Counted from the first letter of the stretch, positions 46,077 through 57,224 are shown. The stretch is DNA of 59,521 nt from Stentor coeruleus (GCA_001970955.1 MPUH01000376.1:1-59521), one strand, 5' to 3'. Numbers and translations are program-made. The notes: a model not told the origin generated them from the sequence alone.

Positions 46077-49000
46077 CTAGTCTTGAAGGTTCATACTTTC
46101 TTCATCGTTTTGCACATCGCTTGGTGATCGTTGTCCTTCAGCGAATGTTTTTTTCCGTATGCTGTTGATCTTGTCCTGAACTGTCTCTTTTTTCTTTTTC
46201 CTATTGAAAATACGTTTATAAAATGGTCTTGGCTCTTGTACTATAGGGACTATATCAAAAGGTTCATTATGTAAATTAGTTTCTTGTGAAGCTAAAGCGT
46301 TTTCTCTTCTTTCAATAGTCTCAATATCCTCTGAAGAAAATCTTGCAGCTAAAACTTCATTATAAAAATCAACATAATTGCGCATATTACACAACTGAAT
46401 AACAACTTCTCTATTAGAATCTACAAACCCTGATTGTGGTTCATAATCAGTATGTTTTTTACTATTCCTTCTTGTTTCCTTCTGTATAATCTCTTTAATC
46501 TTTATCCTCGGCCTTGGTGCTCTTGGACATATAGTCCTGGCAATATGAGGACAGGTACTCCATAGATAATGTCCAACAGCTTGATATACTCTTTTAGCGA
46601 AATAACAGAAAAACAAGAAATTCGAGATGATTAGGATTATAAAAAGAATAATATGCCATGTATAAGAAGCTTGAGATTCTATCATAAGCCCTGATGTAAG
46701 ACATATTATAGAAAGTCCAATACTAAAATTTTCAGTTCTATTTAGTTCATGAAGTTCAAAAGGCTTGTAATATAGATTTAAAACTAAAGCACCTATAAGA
46801 ACTAATAATACAAATATTAATTGTAAAGAAACTGATGCTGATCTTAATAATAAAGCTATACTTATAATTAAGATTTTTCTACACATAATGACGAATTCCC
46901 AATAGTATCTATTGCTATGATAACCATGATATAAAAACCCATATTTAGCTTTAATTGCTGGTAGTTCAAGATCTTTACGATTTTTCCTTAATAATGTATA
47001 AGCTACAGCTGGCATACCTATAGTCCAACATATAAGTCCTAATACAAAAATCGCATAGTAATCTTCAGCATAATCATCAGTATAACATTGAATATCAAAA
47101 GAATTTACATTCCAATATTCCCCTTCACTAATCTGATGGCAACTAAAAATACTCAAAGACGTGTTTGAAATCCCAGGATGGATTATAAAAAACACAACTA
47201 CAACTGAAGTTATAAATGGCCTGATAACTTTTTGTAACCCTTGAAACAAAGCGACTATACCCCAAATAATAGTTATAATTGTACCAAGGATTAAAGGTAA
47301 TAAGAAATTTAATAAAATATTCAAATAAAAAGGACTACTGTCTGTAGTTTCTTGTATAAGACAATCTGTTGATAATAATTTCCCAGTTGAACTACCTATT
47401 TGTTCTTGTATGCTTATAAGTTGATAAAAAGGTGAAGGCCAACGCATTTTTAATACAGATGTAAGCATCATAATCTGAAAATAATTCATAAGTATTTTAA
47501 TTAAAACTGAATGATAAAGTTTTAATTCATAAGCATCTTCATATGTTCTATATATAATATAACATATAACTGCAGTAAAAAACACACATAAAAAGCCCAT
47601 TAATATGATATTATCTGTTTTAGATGGGCATTTTTTACATGTATTTGATGAAGATATAACATAACCTTTATCACAAACTGCACATAAATTTCCTGAATAC
47701 CCTTTAGCACAAGTTCCATCTGAATTGCAAGCATCTTCATTTATACACATATAAATCGATGTTGAAGTTGCTGATGAATGCCAATGTCCTGAAATTGGAT
47801 TTAAAGTATTAGCTGAACATGTAGCATCAAGAGGACATTTATGACATGTAGTTTCATTGTTATAAAAACTATAAAAACCATCATTGCATTTTTTACATTC
47901 ATTACGACTTTCTGTTATAACTTCACCTAAACTACATTCTGATAATAATAATGATATGTTTACTGATAATATTGCTGATAAACCACTAACTGCTGTATAA
48001 AGATTTGCGGTTATTTCTAAGGTACTACCTGGTAAACCAAAAACTTTAAAATCACAAAAATCCATTTGACCTTTGTTTGATGTTAAAAAGTCTTTACCGT
48101 ATATTGAAGAGTTAGAATTTGTGTTGTAATTTAATAAAGCGATTACTGATGTATTATCGTCTTCTACAGTTTGGTTGTAGTAGTCTTTAAGGACAAAGTT
48201 TACACATTGGCTGATTTTTGTTCCGGGGATTACATTTGAGACTTGCNACAAAGTTTACACATTGGCTGATTTTTGTTCCGGGGATCACATTTGAGACTTG
48301 TTTTGTGTATTCCAGAGATACAATTGAAGTAGCTAAATCATCTCCATAATTTGCTGAGTTATTAGCAAAATTATTTTTTGTATCTAATAATAAAGCATTT
48401 GTCCAATAAATTCCTCCCCCACTACTTGCGGTGTTATTTTCAAAAGTACATTTATCAACTGTCACATTTATTTTATCAGTTGTGCCTTGTATATAAAGAG
48501 CTCCACCTTTTTGTTCTGCATTATTAGAATAAAACTCACTATTAATAATTTCGATTTCTGCATCTTCTATATAAATCCCAGCCCCATCTTGAGCAGAACA
48601 GTTTTCAATCCTCGAGTTTTTTATAATATTTACTGCCAAATCACTTTTTCTTATTATTCTTATTCCCCCAACTAATGAACTTTTCATACCTTTTATATGT
48701 AAATTATCAGCATTTATATATGAATCTTGACAATTAATCCCTGACCCTTGTATATCTTTTTTATTAATAATATCAGAGTTTTTTATAGTCAAATAAGACT
48801 CATTTTCACAGACTATTGATGATCCTTCTACTTCTTCTACAAGTAAATCTGTTATTTGGATTTCAGACCCTTGAGAAAATATCATTCCATAATTGGATGA
48901 TGCATTTTTTGATACGAAATTTGTCACAACTCCATTTGAACAGAATTTCGCTTTGAAAAATGATGAATAAAAACTTGAAGATTCTACCGAAGTTGAGTCT

Positions 49001-50160
49001 AATATGAAATTATCACTGTTTATAGTAAATATAAGAAACAAAAGTTTAATATTTTTTGCAATGGTTTTTGATATAGAAAAGCTACATTCGTTGAGGATAA
49101 TAAATGCTGAAGATACTTCTATATTGCTAAAAGTCATAGAGGTTAATGTTACTTGAGTATTTTTAGCTGTTATAAATGAGTAGTGCATATCAATAATAGA
49201 TGAAAATGCTCTTTCAATAAATTCTATATCGCTTGACACAACATTTATTGCATCAATCAAGCAGAAGTTGTTACATTCTGCTAAATTAAAAAGATAAAGT
49301 CCTACAAATATCCCAGTAAAAGTACATGAGTCAATATAAATACTTCCTTCATAAACCTTAACCACATTATTTAGATTGACCTGGAAATGCATATCACTAA
49401 GTAAAATTGTCCCATTATTTGATACTACAAATGTAAAATAATTATCACCAAGTGTTGATGATGAAGAAAAACCTAGTCCTTCTAATTTCACTGTTGATCC
49501 TTTTATAAGAATTGTAAATTCATCTTCTAAAGATATAACAAATCCAGTATCAGCTCCTTTTATTGTAAGCTCTTTAACATTTTCTATATCTAAAGTTATA
49601 TTTTCCATATAATTTGTGTCAATTTTTGTATTTTCCTTTACAATAATAAGATTGTATTGACAGCAAATACCTTCAGCAAGAGCTTGGCTTAAGTCTTTAT
49701 ACATATCATTATTTCCTACATAAATTGTATATGGATTTAATGATGTAACTGCAGAACAGTCTCCACATGATGATAATTGTCTTTTGTTACAGTCTCCACC
49801 ATCCCAACCACATTGTTCATTGTTGCAAGAAATATCGCATTGACCATTTCCCCAATTTTCTATAAGATTGCAGTTTTCTGTACACCCAAGCTTGCAGAGA
49901 TAGCCGTCGAAGAGACATTCAGGAACGTCACACTCTGTGTCGCATTGGGAATTTGAAAGTTTTTCAAGGCAATTGCCGCTACATTTTCCTAGTTTTGGAC
50001 ACCGGAAATAGTTGTTTTTGCAGGACTCCTCCATACAATCCTTATCGCAGGCATACGCTTCTTCATAGCATTTGTCCAAACATCCACTTACAATCTTGAC
50101 AGCAGCCAAGCCGATAATTAAACTTGTCAAAATTTTATTCATTATATTCAACGGGTTCAT
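46077..50160 (-). CDS. Notch-repeat, beta-helix, multi-TM surface receptor (ORF broken by an N junction)
   Basis: Two ORFs (50160-48187 and 48251-46077) form one gene once the 55-nt duplication at the N is discounted, giving about 1342 residues. The order is: signal peptide; a Cys-rich head with two Lin-12/Notch repeats (CDTECDVPECLFDGYLC; CDISCNNEQCGWDGGDC); a long parallel beta-helix, whose last rungs have the GGALYIQG and FENNTASSGGGI pattern of polymorphic outer-membrane-type repeats; Cys-rich EGF/GCC-like modules (CKKCNDGFYSF, CAKGYSGNLCAVC); about nine TM helices; and a cytoplasmic tail of about 200 residues. Such proteins are expanded in ciliates. A sensory or adhesion receptor role is inferred. 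Confidence 0.85.
48193..48300. repeat. 53-nt duplication around a single N inside the beta-helix receptor gene
   Basis: Copies at 48193-48245 and 48248-48300 flank the N at 48247 and differ by one base (GGATTACAT versus GGATCACAT). The 55-nt surplus shifts the frame and splits one gene into two ORFs. Confidence 0.92.
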
Positions 50161-50286
50161 ATTTTAACAATTATAAGCAAAAAATACGCATATTTCGTAA
50201 AGGTTTAATACCATAACCTTCCTCAAATCATATTTCAATCTCTTAGTAATTTTTTTTTTATATTATGAAGTAAGGAAAATATACTA

Positions 50287-51900
50287 TTAAACTAAATAAA
50301 AAAGCAAAACTGTAACTAGAACTTCAGCACCTGAAATCTTGAACGGATACAGAATATCGTCGGGCATAACTGGTAAAGGATTAGGTGCAGGTGGGAAATA
50401 ACTATAAATTTCTTTGGTATACTCAATAAAATTGACAGAAAGAGTAAAGAAAAACTTTTGTTTTGCAGTTTTGTCCTGCGTTCTGAATATCCATTTTGTT
50501 TTGGATATAAATTCTCTTTTAGCATAGATGATTTTATATTGAGGATTCCTAGCATTACCAATGCTAGTATAAGTTATATAATAAGCATATACATTAGGGA
50601 TTTCACATACAGAGCTTGTAATGCTTCCTTCTGTAGCTGAATTTGTACCATTGTCAATAAATATCCAGTCATCAATGTAAGTATAATTGACATGCCCATA
50701 TTTGCCTATAAGTGATAAGAGGTCTTTATTAAAATACATGCTATTACTTATTCCTCCTAAGCACTTAGAATCAAATTCACTAAAGTCCATTTCAACATAA
50801 CATGTTACTATTAAATCGTGACCAAAACGTAAATATGGTGCTTTACTAAAAGTTCCATCTTGGCATTTCCCTGTATTAGCTACACCTGGTATTTGAAACC
50901 CACTTTCATAATATACAATAGTAGTTGCAGAACTCATATAGCCAGTATTCAATAATTTACCAATTTGATATCCTGGATTTCCTGATTTGTAAATTATATC
51001 ATCAGTATTAGTCAAATATATAACTTGTGTTGTTATTGGAATATCAATTTCATTAGATAAATCCAAATCCATAACTGTCAATTGAATATTAACTTCACTT
51101 ACTGAATTCTGATTATCATTTGTTATAAGTGTATAATCAGCTGAAACCACAATATTTGTGCAAGTTGTACCAGAAATTGATGATGATAATTCTAATTTTG
51201 ATACTGTTTCTATACCCTTCTCAGTCCTTTTTATATATAAAATATTATTAACACTTGCAGTTTTGGTAAGATCATTATTTGTTGCTATATTTAAATCTTT
51301 AGTAAAAACGCTTATATAAAGCTGAGAACAGTCAGATGCACTACTTAATGTATAAGAGCATGTATTTTTTTCTAAAGATTCCATAAATCGTACTGGGCTT
51401 GAGAACCAACATTTCCCATATGGGTCTGGTGTTGGTAAAGTCCATAATTTCATGTTACTAGAACCCATTTGTGCATGTAAAAAGCTTCCAGCAGTAAAAA
51501 TTTCATCTGTCCCTGATAAAGTTTGATTCATTTTACTTGATGTTGTGTTATAAACCCTACCTGTAGTCCCTGCTGTTATAGAATCGAAATTGTTGTAATC
51601 TGAAGGAGAGTTATCAAATGCAATACATAAAGCTCGATTTATTACGTCTGTAGCAACTTTCATACCACGCCAACCTGCTTCTAGTGTATGAGATGATGAC
51701 ATTGAGCATATGTCTGATTTTGGTAATATTGTCCCTTCAAGACATTTTTTATCCCAAGTGTCGGTGTAATCAGATAAACATGAGGAATCGCAGCAACAAT
51801 AAGGATCACATGAACTTGAGGTTATGTCGCAAGAACAACTTGATGAGGATGATGAGCTTTTAATCAGAAATCCCGCCATGAAGAGAAGTGAGATTATCAT
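50287..51900 (-). CDS. Tectonic family protein (ciliary transition zone)
   Basis: The 537-residue protein has a signal peptide and the hallmark Cys cluster of tectonics near residues 23-42 (CSCDITSSSCDPYCCCDSSC, then CL). The rest is a beta-rich extracellular domain with scattered cysteines (PYGKCWFSSPVRFME, NPGYQIGKLLNTGY, GKCQDGTFSKAPYLRFGHDL) and near the C-terminus DDILYPFKISGAEV, matching the tectonic LPF/YPF-type ending. The last 14 residues are hydrophobic (VLVTVLLFYLV), a possible membrane anchor. Tectonics (TCTN1-3) act with the MKS/B9 complex at the transition zone of cilia. Which of the three this corresponds to cannot be told. Confidence 0.88.
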   Translation of the reverse strand: MIISLLFMAGFLIKSSSSSSSCSCDITSSSCDPYCCCDSSCLSDYTDTWDKKCLEGTILPKSDICSMSSSHTLEAGWRGMKVATDVINRALCIAFDNSPSDYNNFDSITAGTTGRVYNTTSSKMNQTLSGTDEIFTAGSFLHAQMGSSNMKLWTLPTPDPYGKCWFSSPVRFMESLEKNTCSYTLSSASDCSQLYISVFTKDLNIATNNDLTKTASVNNILYIKRTEKGIETVSKLELSSSISGTTCTNIVVSADYTLITNDNQNSVSEVNIQLTVMDLDLSNEIDIPITTQVIYLTNTDDIIYKSGNPGYQIGKLLNTGYMSSATTIVYYESGFQIPGVANTGKCQDGTFSKAPYLRFGHDLIVTCYVEMDFSEFDSKCLGGISNSMYFNKDLLSLIGKYGHVNYTYIDDWIFIDNGTNSATEGSITSSVCEIPNVYAYYITYTSIGNARNPQYKIIYAKREFISKTKWIFRTQDKTAKQKFFFTLSVNFIEYTKEIYSYFPPAPNPLPVMPDDILYPFKISGAEVLVTVLLFYLV

Positions 51901-52480
51901 ATTTATTAGGGTGTAATAGAGGAAATTAGATTTAGAGTTATAGGATTATAATGATTATGATAGGTTTTAGGAGTGAAATTTATATTTGGTAAGAAGGTAA
52001 TGATGAACTTAGGTCTTAGGTTGATTAGGTATAGTGGATTTTTTAAGTGGAGGAAGTTGATTTTTATTAAAAAATTAGCTATTTTTTGCCAAATTTCAAA
52101 TCATTTCGACATTTAGCTTTAGATTCTTAATCAAATATCCAAAATTAAGACATCCATAAAGCCAAACTAACACACTAATATAAAATCATCTTTTTTTTTT
52201 ACATATATAAATTGTTTTAAGTATATATCAATTCACAAAAAAAATTTTTTTACCTCATATCACATACAATTAACAATGATTTTAACATAAAAAACATTAT
52301 TAATATTTACACCAATATTTTTTATCATATACTTCTAAATTTATAGACTTCTAAAACAAAAAAAATATTTAGTAAAATTTTTAATGTAAATATCTATACC
52401 CAATATTTATTATTTGTAAGTAGTTTATATCATGATTATAATAAATAACAACATATATCCTTTAAAATTTTGCGATATAA
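51901..52480. other. Intergenic spacer between divergent genes
   Basis: No gene. G-rich to about 52,080, then A/T-rich with C exceeding G. Confidence 0.5.
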
Positions 52481-53635
52481 ATGTGTATAATATTGTGGAT
52501 ATTATGCGAATTTGTTGATTCTAAGTGCGTAGACTCAGGAAAAATTTCTAGTGTAGTTAATATTTCGCCATTAGTTCCTGAAAATTATACAATCATTCAA
52601 GCCACTTCTACTGAAAATCATTTTGAACATATTTTACTTGCTAAATACTCAACTTATCCACAAGTGAGTTATAATAATACTTCTGAACAATGGATAAGTG
52701 ATGAAGATTTTTCTACAATTAATTCATGGGTTTGCAGAACTGATTCATCTGATATTATTATAAACCCTACTAAGCTTACTAGTGAAAAGCTGTATTTTTC
52801 CCTTTTTTTATGTGAGAGTTTAGAACTTGGTAGTATAAACTTGAAAGTATCATATCAAACATTTCCTTATTGCCCGAACAGTTGTAATGAGCATGGTATT
52901 TGCTCTAATAAAGGCTGTAACTGTAATGAAGGGTATATTGGCCAAGATTGTAATTTAAGTATAACCCAATTTCCTTTAAATGAAATATTAGCAATCAAAC
53001 TTCCAAAAAACTCATGGAATGTATATTTTTTACCTATCAAAGATCATAATAATCTAACTATTTCAGTTAAAAATATAACATCTGAGGACATGTTTATTTT
53101 TTTCAAATACACAGATATCATACAGGATATTCCAAGTATTGCAAATTTTGATGAAAACTATCACATTCATATAAACAATCAATACAATTTTACTAACAGT
53201 TTAGCTTATTTATTATTAAGTGTTTTTTGTGATAGTTCAATTGAATGCTATGTAGAACTTGAAGGAAAAGAATTAATATCATCATCATCTTATGAAGATA
53301 ATAATACAATAATTGGAGTATCATGTGCTGCTGGTTTAGCAGGTATTATTGTAATATTTCTTATATCATGTAAGATATACAAACTATGTATTCGTTGGTC
53401 TCATGAAAAACAAGCTAAACGTATAGCAAATGATGTTATTATTAGCTATCCAGAAGCACCATGGAGCCAAAGAACTGATATTGCCACTTGTTCGATATGT
53501 TTTGAGGACTTTAACCCAGGTAGTATGACTAGATCTTTTCATTGTGGTCATAGTTTTCATTCAGAATGTATTGACAGGTGGCTAGCTTATAAAACCTCAT
53601 GTCCTTCTTGTAAAAGGAATTTACTTAATGAATAG
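52481..53635 (+). CDS. Type I membrane RING-H2 ubiquitin ligase with EGF module
   Basis: The 384-residue protein begins with a signal peptide (MCIILWILCEFVDSKC). It has an ectodomain of about 260 residues with one EGF-like module near 130-160 (CPNSCNEHGICSNKGCNCNEGY, then GQDC). One TM helix follows (about 278-300; CAAGLAGIIVIFLISC), then a short cytosolic part ending in a RING-H2 finger (about 337-380: CSICFEDF, FHCGHSFHSECIDRWL, CPSCKRNL) with all eight ligands. This resembles PA-TM-RING and Goliath-type ligases in layout, with an EGF-type ectodomain in place of the PA domain. It would ubiquitinate membrane cargo. Confidence 0.92.
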   Translation: MCIILWILCEFVDSKCVDSGKISSVVNISPLVPENYTIIQATSTENHFEHILLAKYSTYPQVSYNNTSEQWISDEDFSTINSWVCRTDSSDIIINPTKLTSEKLYFSLFLCESLELGSINLKVSYQTFPYCPNSCNEHGICSNKGCNCNEGYIGQDCNLSITQFPLNEILAIKLPKNSWNVYFLPIKDHNNLTISVKNITSEDMFIFFKYTDIIQDIPSIANFDENYHIHINNQYNFTNSLAYLLLSVFCDSSIECYVELEGKELISSSSYEDNNTIIGVSCAAGLAGIIVIFLISCKIYKLCIRWSHEKQAKRIANDVIISYPEAPWSQRTDIATCSICFEDFNPGSMTRSFHCGHSFHSECIDRWLAYKTSCPSCKRNLLNE

Positions 53636-53819
53636 ATAATATTTATTAGTTTCTATAAAAAAATACAATCAAAAACTAATCAATCTATTATTTCAAACTA
53701 AACCTATAAACATTCTAACTAAAATCTTTTAATCCTACCCCAAACATAAAATATTATCCTAAAAAACCAATTAAAAAAACTCACATATTTTATCATCTCA
53801 AAAATTCTCCTAAAAAACA

Positions 53820-55448
53820 CTATTTATTTTTATTCTTCTTTTTCTCCGCAGCTTTTTTCTCTGCAATCAATCTCAATTCCTCCTCCTGTTGTTGTCTAAA
53901 CTTAATTTCTTTTTTCATCCTAATCATATTCTCTTTAGCTTGATCCAAGAATTCACTATCTAATTCTAAATGTTGAGCTTTCTTCATAAGTTTATCCAAA
54001 TTGTCTACTTGAGTAATAAGTGCAGAAAGTTCAGTAGCCCAATCTGGTATAAGGAATTTCGGTTCTTTTTTTTTCCTTGTGTTCTTTTTAGCTTCTTCCT
54101 TTGGTGGTGCAGGAGGAGTTTTCGGAGGTATTTTCCTACCTCTTGAATCAACTTGTACAGGTTCAGGATATTCTCTTATAGGATAATCAAGGAATAATCT
54201 TAATATATAATGAGCTTCTATATTTTCTTTCATTTTAAGAATAATAACTTTAGCTGCGTCTATATATTCAATAGCTACAGAGTGTCCTTCAGCAATAGCA
54301 CATAAATCTTCTAATATCATCACAGTTTGACTTGATGCTTCAGCAGGGTTTGTTATATCAATCTGATACCTTAAATTCCTCTCACTTATCAGCCTAGATG
54401 TTTCTTTTTCAGCCTTATCTATAGTCCTTTTATCAATATTCACCCCTTGTTTCTTAGCATCATCCAGCATATTTTTCAACAGAAAAACACTTTTTTGTAT
54501 TGTTTTATAATTCTCTACATAAGCTAAAGACTCTATATACTGTTCAATAACCCCTTCATTTTTCAACCTCTCATGTTCTGTCCTTGCTTTTTCTAAGAGT
54601 TTTGGGTCAACAGTTATATTTTTTTCTTTAATCAACTTAATTGCCATATCTAAATTGTCATAATTATTCGTGTCAATAGTCTCATTCATTTCAATTTCAG
54701 CCTTATCAATCTCTGCTTGACAATCATTACATCTACATACTGGTTTATCTTCTTCTTTAGAATCAGCATTTATAAACATCCAAGTAGTGATTTTACAATT
54801 ACTGCAGAAATAGTTTTTGCAGACTTGACACAAATGTCTTGTGTTTCTTAAGTCAAATATCGATTTGCATTTCATACATTTTCTAGCACTTATAGCTGTT
54901 TGGAGGATTTTTTTTATATATGAATCACTAGTTAATTGCATTGGTTGATGACCTCGAGAGTTTTTATGGTCAGTTGCAACGCCGAATGCTAGAAAAGTTT
55001 CAAGAATGTCAACTCGGCCACTAGCTACAGCATGATGTATACAGTTGTTTCCGAACCTGTCAACTTCATTGTAATTAAGACCTTTTTTGATTAGCAACCA
55101 GATCACTTCGATATGGCCGTTAAAGGTTGCCCAATGTAAAGGTGTGTTCACGCCGATGTTTAAAGACTTGTCAATTTGCTCTGGTATAATGACGATTGCC
55201 CCATGGTCTATTAGTACTTTAACAACATTCGCATGACCTTGTGCTGAAGCCCACATAAGAGGTGACCATCCTTTTCTATCCAAATAGTTCACATTAGCTT
55301 TTCTTCTTATAAGAGAACTTACTTCAGTTACATTCCCATTAGCTGAACATTTTACTAAGGCTTTACCAAGATCATCAGGATCTTCTTGAGGTTCTTCATA
55401 GTTCTCATCATCATACTCGTTTACTTCAAAATTTTTCCCCTCTTCCAT
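53820..55448 (-). CDS. Ankyrin-repeat protein with FYVE-like zinc finger and coiled-coil tail
   Basis: The 542-residue protein has four to five ankyrin repeats (about 25-170; GWSPLMWASAQGHANVVKVLI, NTPLHWATFNGHIEVIWLLI, NCIHHAVASGRVDILETFL). A Cys-rich finger follows at about 190-240 (CMKCKSIFDLRNTRHLCQVC, YFCSNC, CRCNDC), like a FYVE-related double-zinc fold. It keeps RHxCxxC but lacks the WxxD and the full basic RRHHCR patch, so phosphoinositide binding is doubtful. A long helical region and a Lys-rich C-terminus (AEKKAAEKKKNKNK) complete it. The upstream neighbour ends 53 nt away. The function is unknown. Confidence 0.85.
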   Translation of the reverse strand: MEEGKNFEVNEYDDENYEEPQEDPDDLGKALVKCSANGNVTEVSSLIRRKANVNYLDRKGWSPLMWASAQGHANVVKVLIDHGAIVIIPEQIDKSLNIGVNTPLHWATFNGHIEVIWLLIKKGLNYNEVDRFGNNCIHHAVASGRVDILETFLAFGVATDHKNSRGHQPMQLTSDSYIKKILQTAISARKCMKCKSIFDLRNTRHLCQVCKNYFCSNCKITTWMFINADSKEEDKPVCRCNDCQAEIDKAEIEMNETIDTNNYDNLDMAIKLIKEKNITVDPKLLEKARTEHERLKNEGVIEQYIESLAYVENYKTIQKSVFLLKNMLDDAKKQGVNIDKRTIDKAEKETSRLISERNLRYQIDITNPAEASSQTVMILEDLCAIAEGHSVAIEYIDAAKVIILKMKENIEAHYILRLFLDYPIREYPEPVQVDSRGRKIPPKTPPAPPKEEAKKNTRKKKEPKFLIPDWATELSALITQVDNLDKLMKKAQHLELDSEFLDQAKENMIRMKKEIKFRQQQEEELRLIAEKKAAEKKKNKNK

Positions 55449-55501
55449 TATTATAAGAAAACTATCTAAATTTACTTATACAAAAAAACCTTTATTTTTA
55501 C

Positions 55502-57004
55502 TTAAGAAAAATCGTAGTCATTTTTTAGAGATTTTAAGATAAAATTGCATTGTTGTAGTATGTAGGATTCTTGACATTCTTTTTTAGTCACTACTTTTAA
55601 CATTGTAAATTTACAGTCTTCGATAGCTTCTCTAAGCCCATCAGAAAAAAGTGTTTCTTCGGTTTTTTTATTATAATCATTAGATTCTAAGCAGAGGATT
55701 ATAAAACCTAATGAACATTTTAAAAGATCTATATCGTTAGATGAAGTAAGCCCAAAATTCACCCATGTTGGAATTGTATTTATATTGATAGTATATGCGT
55801 TTATTATATCTGGACCATTGTATTCTAATATGTTGTTTAGATAATATGATGAAAAATTTTCAGATAAGTTGTAAAGACTTATACCTGCTTCAGTACGAAG
55901 TTCTTGGATTTCATCAGAAACTAGTGTGCAGAGTGATTTAATAAGTTCGCATCCGATGTATTTCATTAGTGATTTTGTGTAGTCCTGAGTAAAAAGATTG
56001 CTGAGCATCCATAAAGCTTCTTTTTTGATTTGGAATGAGTTGCTTGTGAGGAGTTTTAAGGAGGATTGAGAGAAATTTGAGTCTGAGAAAAGAGGAGATA
56101 GGTTTTGATTGTAAAGAAAACCATTACCTAAAGCCCGGATCGCAGGGAGGATTACTTTATTGTCGTTATAGTTTAGATATTTTGATAATGAAACTAATAT
56201 ATTTGGTCTATAGATTTGATTCAATACATTTGGGTCATAATTACAAGTAATAAAAGATAAAAGCCAAAGACTTTCAACAACTTGGCAACAATAAGCTTTT
56301 TGGCAAATCTCAACCAATATTCCTACCCCTCCTAATTCTATGACAACACTACAATCTGGTTTCGAAGATCTTAAAACATTACAAAGTGCCCAACAAGCAA
56401 CAGCACTTAATTTACTATTTTTATCCATTATCATATTACACAATGCCTTTTGTAACATCAAATTCATTCTTAAAATTTCTCCTTTTCCCTTACTATCCGC
56501 AGCTAAATTCCCTAAAACCCAACAAACTTGTTCACATAAAAATTTATTTTCCCCATTAATCACAATATCTTGAAATACTTGCATATAATCAGCAACATCA
56601 TTAATAAAATTTGGAAAACCACAAGCTAAATTAGCAAAACACCAGATAATTTCAAATGAAAGTTCAGGTTTTATATAATTTAAACCTTCAGCTAAATAAT
56701 GAACTATATTAGGTTTTATTTGGAAAAGACGTAAAAAATCAAACTTTTCTTGACAGAGAAGTTGTCTTAAAGCTTTTATTGATTGTAAATTTGTTAAGGA
56801 TAATTGGGATATTAGGTCTTCTAATGGGATGTTTTGAGTTTGGGTGGTAGATTTGTTCATACGTTTGTGCATTATGTGTTTTTGTCGCTTTTCTTTACGT
56901 AAAGCTATGGCAGAGGTTGTTCGGAATTGAGAAAACTCTTCGATTGTGGTTGGTAAGCCGGTTTGCATATAAGTGCCTATACGAGGTTTGAATATAATTT
57001 CCAT
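55502..57004 (-). CDS. Importin alpha-like armadillo protein (divergent)
   Basis: The 500-residue protein has a basic IBB-like N-terminus (ALRKEKRQKHIMHKRM near 35-50) and about ten armadillo repeats. The repeats retain the W/N array that lines the NLS groove of importin alpha: WCFANLACG, WVLGNLAADS, WALCNVLRS, RALGNGFL and WMLSNLFTQ. It diverges outside these motifs. In the family the IBB binds importin beta and the groove binds nuclear localisation signals. Import of nuclear proteins is the likely role. Divergence leaves open a specialised cargo range, which would be of interest in a cell with separate macro- and micronuclei. Confidence 0.88.
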   Translation of the reverse strand: MEIIFKPRIGTYMQTGLPTTIEEFSQFRTTSAIALRKEKRQKHIMHKRMNKSTTQTQNIPLEDLISQLSLTNLQSIKALRQLLCQEKFDFLRLFQIKPNIVHYLAEGLNYIKPELSFEIIWCFANLACGFPNFINDVADYMQVFQDIVINGENKFLCEQVCWVLGNLAADSKGKGEILRMNLMLQKALCNMIMDKNSKLSAVACWALCNVLRSSKPDCSVVIELGGVGILVEICQKAYCCQVVESLWLLSFITCNYDPNVLNQIYRPNILVSLSKYLNYNDNKVILPAIRALGNGFLYNQNLSPLFSDSNFSQSSLKLLTSNSFQIKKEALWMLSNLFTQDYTKSLMKYIGCELIKSLCTLVSDEIQELRTEAGISLYNLSENFSSYYLNNILEYNGPDIINAYTININTIPTWVNFGLTSSNDIDLLKCSLGFIILCLESNDYNKKTEETLFSDGLREAIEDCKFTMLKVVTKKECQESYILQQCNFILKSLKNDYDFS

Positions 57005-57224
57005 ATAATACTATATGAAATTTTCTAAAGAAGGGGAAGCTAAAGGATTTCAATTGGTTCTAAATTTCAAATACATCCAACAATTTTAGAATGAAATTAT
57101 TAATATCTGAAAGGTATTAAACATCAAAATCATATCCTAGTCTAATCAAGCATTATATAATAGCATTAACCTCCTCATATTTCCAAATCAAAACATCTGA
57201 GTATTTAATTATTCTTATTCAATA

